Assembly: GCA_965208015.1 (NCBI GenBank)
Contig: OZ242309.1
Coordinates: 434,001 to 498,000 of the forward strand
Source: Bin87 sp965208015
GTDB taxonomy: Bacteria; Chloroflexota; Dehalococcoidia; Lucifugimonadales; UBA3495
Length of the DNA stretch: 64,000 nt
Reading direction: 5' to 3'
Below the pieces are notes generated by a model. That model was not told the DNA's origin, did not search any database, and worked only from the letters and a program-made list of their open reading frames with translations. How positions within the stretch are numbered: position 1 is the stretch's first letter; every line of letters begins with the position of its first letter. The translations under genes and the position numbers were made by a program. Shown one piece after another: positions 24,641 to 31,946 of the stretch.

Positions 24641-26185
24641 ATGCCAACGACGATTAACGTCGCCGCCGGCGACGCGACGAACTATGAAACGCCGGCGTTG
24701 GTCGTCAACCTGTTTCAGGGCGTAACGCAGCCGGGCGGCGGCACGGGCGCGGTGGATCGCGCGCTAGGCGGGGCGATCTCGCAGCTGATTGCCGACAGCG
24801 AGATCAGGGGCAAGCTGGGCGAATTGACGCTGATACACACCATGGAACGCATCCCGGCCAGGCGGGTGGTGGTGGCCGGGCTCGGCAAGTCGCTGGATTT
24901 TGATACGGGTGTGGTGCGTCGCGTCAGCGGCGACGTGGCCCGGTTCCTGCGTCGCAAGGGCGTCGGCGAGTACGCGACCATCGCCCACGGCGCCGGCATC
25001 GGCGGGTTGAACGCCGTTGAGTCGGCACAGGCGATAGCGGAGGGCACCCTGCTGGGCCTGTACAAGTTTGACACCTACCGCAGTAACGGGAACGGCGCCG
25101 GCAGTGATACCGATGCTGATGGCCCGGAGGAAGGGATCAAATCCGTCACGATAGTGGAACGGGATGCGGGCACCGTGACCGATCTGGAAGCCGGCGTATC
25201 CGTGGGTACGGTGCTGGCGGAGTCGACGATGCTGGCGCGGGACCTGGTGAACCATCCGGCCAACGTGATGACACCGACGAAGATGGCGGAGGCGGCCCGG
25301 GAAGTTGCGGAGACGGTTGGGCTGGACCTCGACGTGATGGACCGGGACCGGATGCGGGAGCACGGCATGGGCGCTTTCCTGGGTGTGGCCCAGGGGAGCG
25401 AGGAGCCGCCCCAGCTGATCGTCATGACCTACCGGGGCGACCCTGACCACCCGCAGAACAATCTGGGGTTGGTGGGCAAGGGCATCACCTTCGACACCGG
25501 CGGCATCTCATTGAAGCCGGCGGCCAACATGGAGGCGATGAAGGGCGATATGGCCGGCGGCGCGTCAGTGATTGCCGCGATGAAGGCTATCGGGTCTCTC
25601 AAGCCGCGGATCAACGTGACCGGGTTGATCGCTGCTACCGAGAACATGCCCGGCGGGAGGGCGCAGCGTCCGGGCGACGTGGTGACCGCGATGAACGGCA
25701 AGACCATCGAAGTCATCAACACGGACGCCGAGGGTCGCCTTGTGCTGGCAGACGCGCTTTGCTACGCCCGCAGCCTGGGGATCACCCGCCTGGTGGACGT
25801 GGCGACGCTGACCGGGGCCATCGTCGTCACGCTGGGCAAAGCCTGCACCGGGATGATGGGCAACTCCGGCAAGCTGGCCAAAGATATCGACGCCGCCGGG
25901 GAGCGCAGCGGGGAACGCTTCTGGGAACTGCCGATGCTCGAAGATTACCGAGAATTAATCCGCTCCGACGTGGCGGACATGAAGAACTCGGGAGGACGAC
26001 AGGCCGGTTCCATCACCGCGGCGATGCTGCTGCGGGAATTCGCAGAAGACGCGGACTGGGTCCATCTGGACATAGCCGGCACGTCCACTGCGTCCAGCAA
26101 CAAGGGGCATCTGGTCAAAGGAGCGACCGGCGTTCCGACTCGCACATTGGCCCAACTGGCGATGAACCTGGCGGACGGAAAATAA
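24641..26185 (+). CDS. pepA: Leucyl aminopeptidase (M17 family)
   Basis: A 514-residue cytosolic metallo-aminopeptidase that removes N-terminal residues in peptide turnover. The C-terminal catalytic domain has LVGKGITFDTGGISLKPAANMEAMKGDMAGGA, the metal and active-site sequence VINTDAEGRLVLADAL, VDVATLTGAI and GHLVKGATGVPTRTL; metal ligands (Lys and Asp in GKGITFDTGG, Asp and Glu in NTDAEG) are intact. The N-terminal macro-like domain covers ~1-180. ATG 24641 follows GGGAGGTG. The gene stands alone on its strand and is closed by REP-like palindromes. Confidence 0.95.
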   Translation: MPTTINVAAGDATNYETPALVVNLFQGVTQPGGGTGAVDRALGGAISQLIADSEIRGKLGELTLIHTMERIPARRVVVAGLGKSLDFDTGVVRRVSGDVARFLRRKGVGEYATIAHGAGIGGLNAVESAQAIAEGTLLGLYKFDTYRSNGNGAGSDTDADGPEEGIKSVTIVERDAGTVTDLEAGVSVGTVLAESTMLARDLVNHPANVMTPTKMAEAAREVAETVGLDLDVMDRDRMREHGMGAFLGVAQGSEEPPQLIVMTYRGDPDHPQNNLGLVGKGITFDTGGISLKPAANMEAMKGDMAGGASVIAAMKAIGSLKPRINVTGLIAATENMPGGRAQRPGDVVTAMNGKTIEVINTDAEGRLVLADALCYARSLGITRLVDVATLTGAIVVTLGKACTGMMGNSGKLAKDIDAAGERSGERFWELPMLEDYRELIRSDVADMKNSGGRQAGSITAAMLLREFAEDADWVHLDIAGTSTASSNKGHLVKGATGVPTRTLAQLAMNLADGK

Positions 26186-26191
26186 GCCTGG

Positions 26192-26248
26192 ATTCCGGCT
26201 TTCGCCGGAATGACGATCATGTAGGGGCGAATCATGATTCGCCCCTAC
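26192..26248. repeat. Two REP-like palindromes after pepA
   Basis: The first is ATTCCGGC...GCCGGAAT at 26192-26211 with a TTTC loop, of the CTGGATTCC-type element spread through many genomes. The second, 26221-26248, is a perfect 28-base palindrome with half-site GTAGGGGCGAATCA. Both lie between convergent genes and may also terminate pepA transcription. A shorter relative follows nrdJ at 16613-16634. Confidence 0.8.
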
Positions 26249-26278
26249 GGTGTTTCTGTTGGGGTTTGCGTGCGTGGA

Positions 26279-26821
26279 TCAGGCAGTTGCGGCGGCTTCG
26301 ACCGTGGCACCGGCGAGTTCCCGCAGGTCCACGCCGGTTAGCTTCTGGCCCTGGACGCCCATCAGCCGGAGGGGTCGGCCAGACTTGGTGATGCTGATGC
26401 GGTCCAAGACATCCTGCCAGGCGGCGAGGTAGTCGCAGGTGCCGCCGCCGTTGGGGTCGTCCGCGCCCTCAATGCTCTCTCCGGGCGGTAGGCGTACCGC
26501 GGTTACGGTGCCGGGATCCGCAGCGGGAGCCAGCATCATCACTGGCAGGTCATCCTCGGAAAGCCCGGCCTGGGCCAGCAGGCCGCGCACTGTCGCCGAT
26601 ACGCCGTGCATGCCGAAGACAACGAGGTGGGCGAAGCTGGCGTCCCGTTTTTCAAATTCGGTTCGGTACCGGCGGAATATGTCGTGGGCACCGGTGGCAT
26701 TTGGCTTGACCAGGAACAGGGCCATGGCCGGGAAACCCTCCGGCTCGATGGGCGCGGCGGCGAGATCGTCCTGCCAGCGGAGGAGTTTTTCATGGTCGTG
26801 TTCGTCATAGTGGTGGGACAT
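26279..26821 (-). CDS. Hypothetical protein
   Basis: A 180-residue soluble protein that I cannot assign. It begins with a His/Asp-rich stretch (SHHYDEHDHEKLL) and continues with ordinary alpha/beta sequence: FPAMALFLVKPNATGAHDIFRRY, AHLVVFGMHGVSATVRGLLAQAG, LPVMMLAP. ATG 26821 has GGGGGGTGATC immediately upstream; the longer frame to 26869 overlaps the neighbouring VOC gene. It follows that gene by 10 bases and is clearly co-transcribed. Confidence 0.6.
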   Translation of the reverse strand: MSHHYDEHDHEKLLRWQDDLAAAPIEPEGFPAMALFLVKPNATGAHDIFRRYRTEFEKRDASFAHLVVFGMHGVSATVRGLLAQAGLSEDDLPVMMLAPAADPGTVTAVRLPPGESIEGADDPNGGGTCDYLAAWQDVLDRISITKSGRPLRLMGVQGQKLTGVDLRELAGATVEAAATA

Positions 26822-26831
26822 GATCACCCCC

Positions 26832-27302
26832 CTAATTTCCGGCGTATGCCTGTCGTAGCCGGTCCACATCGATCTTCACCATGCTGATGAGCTCGTTGAG
26901 CACGGCGGTGGCCCGCGGGCCCGCCTGCATCAGCTCTGCCATATCGGCGGGAACGATCTGCCAATGGACGCCGAACTTGTCCTGGATCCAGCCACACTGT
27001 ATCGGCGAACCGTCCTCGGCCAGCCGGTCCCAATAGTCGTCGATCTCTTCCTGGGAATCGCAATTCACCACGAACGAAACGGCGGGCGTGAATTCGTAGG
27101 CAGGGATCCCGTCGAAGGTGGTGAAGCGCTGGCCCTTGATCTCCAGAGACACCACGTGACTACCGGCTCCTGGGCCTTCGGGCAAGGCGGTGTCGTCGAC
27201 TATGTGCGAGTCCCTGAAGACTGAGACATAAAACTCCGCGGCCTCGCGGGCACAGCCGTCCATCCACAGGAACGGGGTAATCTGCGGCGCATCGTCGGTC
27301 AT
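26832..27302 (-). CDS. PhnB-like VOC-family protein
   Basis: A 156-residue protein of the PhnB/3-demethylubiquinone-methyltransferase-like branch of the vicinal oxygen chelate (VOC) fold: ITPFLWMDGCAREAAEFYVSVF, LEIKGQRFTTFDG, AVSFVVNCDSQEEIDDYWDRLAEDG, CGWIQDKFGVHWQIVP. These features (Y-x-x-x-F in the first helix, W-x-x-D-x-FG-x-x-W-Q-I-V-P near the end) are diagnostic. Its reaction is unknown; PhnB itself is not catalytic in phosphonate cleavage. ATG 27302. It heads a two-gene unit with the hypothetical protein. Confidence 0.85.
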   Translation of the reverse strand: MTDDAPQITPFLWMDGCAREAAEFYVSVFRDSHIVDDTALPEGPGAGSHVVSLEIKGQRFTTFDGIPAYEFTPAVSFVVNCDSQEEIDDYWDRLAEDGSPIQCGWIQDKFGVHWQIVPADMAELMQAGPRATAVLNELISMVKIDVDRLRQAYAGN

Positions 27303-27374
27303 AGCGGGTCGTCCTCCGGGTTCATATATCCGCGTCCGAATGGATGCGGACAGTTGCGCACCATTATGCCACGA

Positions 27375-27827
27375 TCAGCCGGCGTCGAACTGAACCAGGA
27401 TGCCGTCCGGGTCGTAGACGTAGAAGCTGCTGACCCGGCCCTCGGCGTTGGTCCACACGTCCATGGGAGCGGCTAGTGGAACACCCTGGGCGACCAGGTT
27501 TTCCGCAAGGGCCCTGGGGTCAGGGACGCTGAACGAGATGTGGCTGATGCCGACCTGGTCCAACTTGATGGGCGTTCCGTCGGGATCCTCGCCAGGATGC
27601 GAGGTCATGGTCAGGGTTGGCTTGGCGCCGTTGCTATAGGCGAGGCGCACCTGGCGGCGGGTGGCCCGGCTGTGGGCGTAGACGTGAGGCAGCCCGCCCG
27701 TGGTGGTGTCCTGGATGACGTCGCTGACGATGGACATCCCCAGCACGTCGCAATAGAACTGCAATGAGACGTCGAGGTCCCGCACGCAGATGGCGATATG
27801 AGACACGCCCGAGGCGTTCATGGGCAT
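27375..27827 (-). CDS. VOC-family (glyoxalase/dioxygenase-like) protein, copy A
   Basis: A 150-residue VOC protein: VSHIAICVRDLDVSLQFYCDVLGM, then VGISHISFSVPDPRALAENLVAQGVPL and SSFYVYDPDGILVQF. The metal-site pattern is His in SHIA, His in SHISF and an acidic residue late in the chain region; the first His, second His and final region are all there. It may be a glyoxalase, dioxygenase or lyase. ATG 27827 follows AGGAG; the frame upstream is unlikely. Sequence and layout closely match the gene beginning at 28358, showing a recent tandem duplication. Confidence 0.85.
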   Translation of the reverse strand: MPMNASGVSHIAICVRDLDVSLQFYCDVLGMSIVSDVIQDTTTGGLPHVYAHSRATRRQVRLAYSNGAKPTLTMTSHPGEDPDGTPIKLDQVGISHISFSVPDPRALAENLVAQGVPLAAPMDVWTNAEGRVSSFYVYDPDGILVQFDAG

Positions 27828-27899
27828 GATGGTACTCCTGTTCGGTCGCGGCCGGTTCGCGCGCCGGCGGGTATGCAATGCGATTGGGCGGGGTGTCAA

Positions 27900-28358
27900 T
27901 CAGCCTCCGCCGCTGTCGAACTGCACCAGGATGCCGTCGGGGTCGTAAACGAATATGCTGGAGACCTCGCCGTCGGCGTTGGTGAAGCCGTCCATCGGGC
28001 CGGCCAGTTCCACTCCGGCGGCGATCAACTCGTCGGCCAGGGCCTTGACGTCGGACACGGTGAACGAGATGTGGCTGATGCCCACCTGGTCGAGCTTGAT
28101 GGCAGACCCGTCAGAGTCATCGCCCGGGTGGCTGGTCATTACCAGGGTGGGAACGGCTCCGTCGCCGTAGGACAGGATGGCCTGGCGGCGGGTGGACCGG
28201 TTGTGGGCGTAAACGTGGGGCAGGCCGCCGGTGGAAGTATCCTGGACCCGGTCGACGGTCACGGTCATTCCCAGGATGTCACGATAAAACTTGAGAGATT
28301 CGTCCAGATCGCGGACGCAAACGGCGATGTGAGAAACGCCGGAAGAATTCATCGCCAT
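27900..28358 (-). CDS. VOC-family (glyoxalase/dioxygenase-like) protein, copy B
   Basis: A 152-residue VOC protein nearly parallel to copy A: VSHIAVCVRDLDESLKFYRDILGM, GGLPHVYAHNRSTRRQ, VGISHISFTVSDVKALADELIAAGVEL, SSIFVYDPDGILVQF. The shared unusual block TGGLPHVYAHxR-TRRQ shows the two arose by tandem duplication. ATG 28358 has AGGAGG upstream. Copy A begins 72 bases on. Substrate unknown. Confidence 0.85.
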   Translation of the reverse strand: MAMNSSGVSHIAVCVRDLDESLKFYRDILGMTVTVDRVQDTSTGGLPHVYAHNRSTRRQAILSYGDGAVPTLVMTSHPGDDSDGSAIKLDQVGISHISFTVSDVKALADELIAAGVELAGPMDGFTNADGEVSSIFVYDPDGILVQFDSGGG

Positions 28359-28436
28359 GGCAGGGCCTCCTGAGCCGGGGTAGAGCACATTGGTATCAAC
28401 AATCCAGCGTAATGCTACTGCCGCGACTGTGGGATG

Positions 28437-29825
28437 TCAAAAGCGGCGGCGGGCGGCATGCCGGCCCCAGTCGTCCACGCGCTTCCACACCAGGATGAGG
28501 GCTCCCAGGCCGAGGAGCATCGCTCCCAGGTCCGTTGCTGGGAAGGACCACCAGACGCCCCAGGTGCCGAAGACGTGAGACAGGCCGAAAACCCAGGCCA
28601 ACAGCAGCACGACGCGTTGGGTTATGGTCAGCACCACGGAAGGCCACGCCATGCCCAGGGCCTGGAAGGCGATGGAACTGACGAACTCGATGCCGACGAT
28701 GGGCAGGGCGAGCAGAGCGATGCGGAGCGCGTCCCCCGACTCGGCGGGCAACGCCTCGCGGGTTGAGAAGAGGGTGACGATGTAGCCCGCCGCCGGTATG
28801 AGGACGGCTACCATGATCGCGCCGCCCACCGTGGCGCCAAGGCAACTCTGCCAGATTGCCTGGCGCACTCGGTCGTAGTATCCCGCGCCGTAGTTGTAGG
28901 CCGCCAACGGCAGGTAGGCCATCGCGGCGCCAATAAAGGGGGCCAGGGCGAACTCCAGCACCGCGTTGATGACGCCGAATAGCGCGATGTAGGCGTCACC
29001 GCCCGGGTACTGGCTCAGGATGTTGTTGATGACCACAACGACGATGGACCTCGCGCTCTCGATAATGAAGATCGGAATGCCCAGCGCCGTAATCTCCCGG
29101 ATCAACTCCCATCGGGGGATCAACGCATCCACGCTGATCCGCAAAGCGCTGTGCCCGGACAGGTAGAACCAAACGGCAAAAAGAACGGCCCCGCCCTGGG
29201 CGGTCACGGTGGCGGCCGCGGCGCCGGTTACGCCCCATCCCAGCGCCAGGATGAACAGCGCATCCAAAACAACGTTCAGGACAGCGCCGCCGGCCAAGAC
29301 GACGGTCGCTGTGCCGGGCCGGCCCTCGGCCATCATCAGGTTGTTGACCGCTATGGCAATCATGGTGAACAGGCTGCCGGGCAGGATGATGACCAGGTAC
29401 TGGCGGGCGAACTCGACCGTGTGCTCCGACGCGCCCATCCAGATCGCCATCTGGTCCAGGTGAGTCAATCCGGCGATTGTGACAGCGAGGTAGATTGGGA
29501 CGAGGATCGCCAGAGACGAACCGATGGCCCGCGACGCTCGGCGCGGGTCACGAGCGCCCAGCGCGCGGGAGACTACTGACATCCCACCCAATCCGGGCAA
29601 CAACCCGATGGCGACCGCCGCAATTTGGACCGGGAATGCAGCAGACAAGCCGCTCAACGCGTTGACACCCACCACGTTGCCGATGAAAGCGCGGTCCACG
29701 ATGCTGTACAGCGCCATCACAATGATGGCGAACATGGGCGGGAAGGCCATCTGCAGCAGCAATCGCCACATGGGCGCGGTGCCCATGGCGTCGGCCTGCC
29801 GAGTGGATCGTTCTGAAGTTGTCAT
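28437..29825 (-). CDS. MATE-family efflux transporter
   Basis: A 462-residue membrane protein with about twelve hydrophobic segments and the MATE features MAFPPMFAIIVMALYSIVDRAFIGNVVG at the start and two homologous halves. MATE proteins export cationic drugs or metabolites in exchange for H+ or Na+. ATG 29825 (weak GCAGG site) was preferred over the upstream start at 29879, which would intrude on the promoter of the divergent yebC operon. The gene downstream on the same strand is VOC copy B, ~80 bases on. Confidence 0.9.
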   Translation of the reverse strand: MTTSERSTRQADAMGTAPMWRLLLQMAFPPMFAIIVMALYSIVDRAFIGNVVGVNALSGLSAAFPVQIAAVAIGLLPGLGGMSVVSRALGARDPRRASRAIGSSLAILVPIYLAVTIAGLTHLDQMAIWMGASEHTVEFARQYLVIILPGSLFTMIAIAVNNLMMAEGRPGTATVVLAGGAVLNVVLDALFILALGWGVTGAAAATVTAQGGAVLFAVWFYLSGHSALRISVDALIPRWELIREITALGIPIFIIESARSIVVVVINNILSQYPGGDAYIALFGVINAVLEFALAPFIGAAMAYLPLAAYNYGAGYYDRVRQAIWQSCLGATVGGAIMVAVLIPAAGYIVTLFSTREALPAESGDALRIALLALPIVGIEFVSSIAFQALGMAWPSVVLTITQRVVLLLAWVFGLSHVFGTWGVWWSFPATDLGAMLLGLGALILVWKRVDDWGRHAARRRF

Positions 29826-29845
29826 GAACCTGCTAAGGTGTCTTT

Positions 29846-29875
29846 TTGACCCGTTTAACGCCGTGATGCTAAAAT
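29846..29875 (+). promoter_or_regulatory. Promoter of the yebC-ruvC-ruvA operon
   Basis: TTGACC at 29846-29851, an 18-base spacer, and the extended -10 TGCTAAAAT (hexamer 29870-29875). It is the best sigma-70-type promoter in the window and gives a leader of ~100 bases. Confidence 0.65.
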
Positions 29876-29980
29876 TCAACGACCACGCATTATAAGAAGA
29901 TCAGGATGCCAGCAAGCATCCGCCTGGACACCAATCTCCGTAGAAGCGAGATGGGACGGGGTACGTCAAGGAGGTGTCAA

Positions 29981-30748
29981 ATGTCCGGACATTCCAAGTG
30001 GTCGACAATCAAACGCGCCAAGGGTGCTGCTGACGCCAAACGAGGCGCGCTGTTTACCAAGCTGGCGCGCAACATCAGCCTGGCGGTTAAGGAGGGCGGC
30101 GGCGGGGACCCGGATATGAACTTCCGGCTGCGCATCGCAGTGGATCAGGCCAGGTCCAACAACATGCCGCAGGACAGCATCACCCGCGCCATCAGGCGGG
30201 CTACCGGCGAAGGCGGGGAGGCGATGGAGGACCTGGCGGAGGTCACCTATGAAGGGTACGGGCCCAGCGGTGGGGCAATCCTGGTCAAGGCATTGACCAC
30301 CAACCGAAACCGGACCGCATCGGAAGTGAGGTCCGCGTTCAACAAGGGCGGGGGCAACCTGGGTGAAGCGGGCTGCGTCGCCTGGAACTTCGACAGCCGT
30401 GGGCTGATCACTCTGGAGATCGACGATGAGGCGGTGGCCGAAGAGCTGATCATGACTGCCATCGACGCCGAGGCCGAGGACGTCAATTTCGAGGATGGTA
30501 TCTTGGAGGTGTACACCACACCGGAGAACCTGCTGTCGGTAAAGACTGCCCTCGAGGGCGAGGGGGCCCAACCTTCGTCGGCGGACGTGTCGATGGTGCC
30601 CAAGACGGTGGTGCCGTTGGAGGACCGGGCCGCCGAGCAGACCTTGAGGTTGCTGGACAGCCTGGAAGAGCTGGCCGACGTGCAAAAAGCCTACACCAAC
30701 GCCGACTTCCCGGCCGAGGTTCTCGAACGCTACGGGTCTGCCGCCTGA
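29981..30748 (+). CDS. YebC/PmpR (TACO1)-family protein
   Basis: A 255-residue protein that begins with the fixed family start SGHSKWSTIKRAKGAADAKRG, followed by LARNISLAVKEGGGGDPDMNFRLR, NNMPQDSITRAIRRATGEGG and YEGYGPSGGAILVKALTTNRNRTASEVRSAF. Members were first described as transcription regulators; the TACO1-type proteins help ribosomes through polyproline or other stalls. ATG 29981 has AAGGAGGTG upstream. The stop overlaps the ruvC start (TGATG), a classic yebC-ruvC-ruvA order. Confidence 0.94.
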   Translation: MSGHSKWSTIKRAKGAADAKRGALFTKLARNISLAVKEGGGGDPDMNFRLRIAVDQARSNNMPQDSITRAIRRATGEGGEAMEDLAEVTYEGYGPSGGAILVKALTTNRNRTASEVRSAFNKGGGNLGEAGCVAWNFDSRGLITLEIDDEAVAEELIMTAIDAEAEDVNFEDGILEVYTTPENLLSVKTALEGEGAQPSSADVSMVPKTVVPLEDRAAEQTLRLLDSLEELADVQKAYTNADFPAEVLERYGSAA

Positions 30749-31269
30749 TGCGCATCCTGGCCATCGACCCCGGGACTATGCGGATGGGTTATGCCGTCCT
30801 CGACGCCGAGCCGGCTCCGGAAGCGGATGATTACGGCGTGGTGCCGATGCGCCGCGATATGCCCATCGAGCAGCGCCTGTACCAACTGCATACCCACATC
30901 CTGAACATGATCCACGTGTTCCAGCCAGACGCCATCGCGGTTGAGGACCCATTCGTAGGCCGCGGCGAGCGCGCGTTCGCGAAGTCCGCGCTTGCCATCG
31001 GGCAGGCGCAGGCAGTAGTGCTCATCGGCGCGGCCAGCCAGGGGATCCCGGTGCATCGGTACTCTCCGGCTGACGTGAAGATGGCGGTAACCGACTACGG
31101 CCGGGCCAGCAAGGAACAGGTGCAGCAGATCGCCGCTTCACGGTTAGGTTTGGACCACCAACCGGAATCGGACGCCGCCGACGCGCTGGCGGTGGGTCTG
31201 TGCCACCTTCAGCGGATGCAGGCCGACGACTTGCGCGCCCGCGAAATCACCCCCGGGAAGGAACTGTAG
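30748..31269 (+). CDS. ruvC: Holliday-junction resolvase RuvC
   Basis: A 173-residue endonuclease that cuts Holliday junctions made by RuvAB. RILAIDPGTMRMGYAV gives the first acidic residue (D7), AVEDPFVGRG the second (E66), and ESDAADALAVGLCH the last pair (D142, D145). The start shares one base with the yebC stop and ruvA begins 3 bases after its stop. Confidence 0.95.
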   Translation: MRILAIDPGTMRMGYAVLDAEPAPEADDYGVVPMRRDMPIEQRLYQLHTHILNMIHVFQPDAIAVEDPFVGRGERAFAKSALAIGQAQAVVLIGAASQGIPVHRYSPADVKMAVTDYGRASKEQVQQIAASRLGLDHQPESDAADALAVGLCHLQRMQADDLRAREITPGKEL

Positions 31270-31272
31270 GCA

Positions 31273-31860
31273 GTGTTGGTCGGCGTGCGGGGCGCGCTGG
31301 AGGCCGTAGGGCCGGACTGGGTCAACGTGCAGGTCGGCGGCGTCACTTTGCAGGTGTCGGTGCCCGCATCATCCATTGCCGGTTTGGGCAGCGTGGGTGA
31401 GCAGGTCCGGCTGCATACCATCCTGCGCATCCAGAACGAACAACCGGTGCTATATGGGTTTGCGGAGGCGGGGTCGGTGGAGCTTTTCGGCGCGCTGACG
31501 GGAGTTTCGGGCATTGGCCCGCGTTCGGCGATGGCGATCCTGTCTGAGCTGGGCGAGGACGGTTTCCGGCAGGCGGTAGCATCGGAGGACGTTGCCGCGC
31601 TGGCCCGTGCCCAGGGGGTGGGTCGGCGTACCGCTCAGCGGGTGGTGCTGGAGTTGCGGGGCAAACTGCCGGACGCGGATGCCGGCTCGCCCGTGCTAGC
31701 CGCCGCCGCTGGCAGCGACGCCGAGGCAGTGGAGGCGCTGACTGCCCTGGGTATGACGCTGGCCGACGCCCGGCAGGCAGTGGCTCGCCTCGATCTTCCC
31801 TCGGACGCGGCTCTTGAGGACAAGGTGCGGCAGGCGCTCATGGCTATCGGTGGTGGGTAG
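31273..31860 (+). CDS. ruvA: Holliday-junction DNA-binding protein RuvA
   Basis: A 195-residue tetrameric junction-binding protein. Domain I is the OB fold (VGVRGALEAVGPDWVNVQVGGVTLQVSVP), domain II holds helix-hairpin-helix motifs (FGALTGVSGIGPRSAMAILSELG and ALARAQGVGRRTAQRVVLELRGKL), and domain III is the C-terminal helical RuvB-binding domain (EAVEALTALGMTLADARQAVARL). GTG 31273. ruvB does not follow; the next gene is uvrB, so ruvB must lie elsewhere. Confidence 0.94.
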   Translation: MLVGVRGALEAVGPDWVNVQVGGVTLQVSVPASSIAGLGSVGEQVRLHTILRIQNEQPVLYGFAEAGSVELFGALTGVSGIGPRSAMAILSELGEDGFRQAVASEDVAALARAQGVGRRTAQRVVLELRGKLPDADAGSPVLAAAAGSDAEAVEALTALGMTLADARQAVARLDLPSDAALEDKVRQALMAIGGG

Positions 31861-31870
31861 CGCAATGCCT

Positions 31871-31876
31871 TATAAT
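31871..31876 (+). promoter_or_regulatory. -10 element ahead of uvrB
   Basis: TATAAT at 31871-31876, with no clear -35. It lies ~75 bases before uvrB. No SOS/LexA palindrome was noticed nearby. Confidence 0.4.
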
Positions 31877-31946
31877 TTCGGTGATGCGCTTGGGTGGACG
31901 AATTACTCCCAGCGCCGGCAGTACGGAATGACGGATCGGAGGAACC

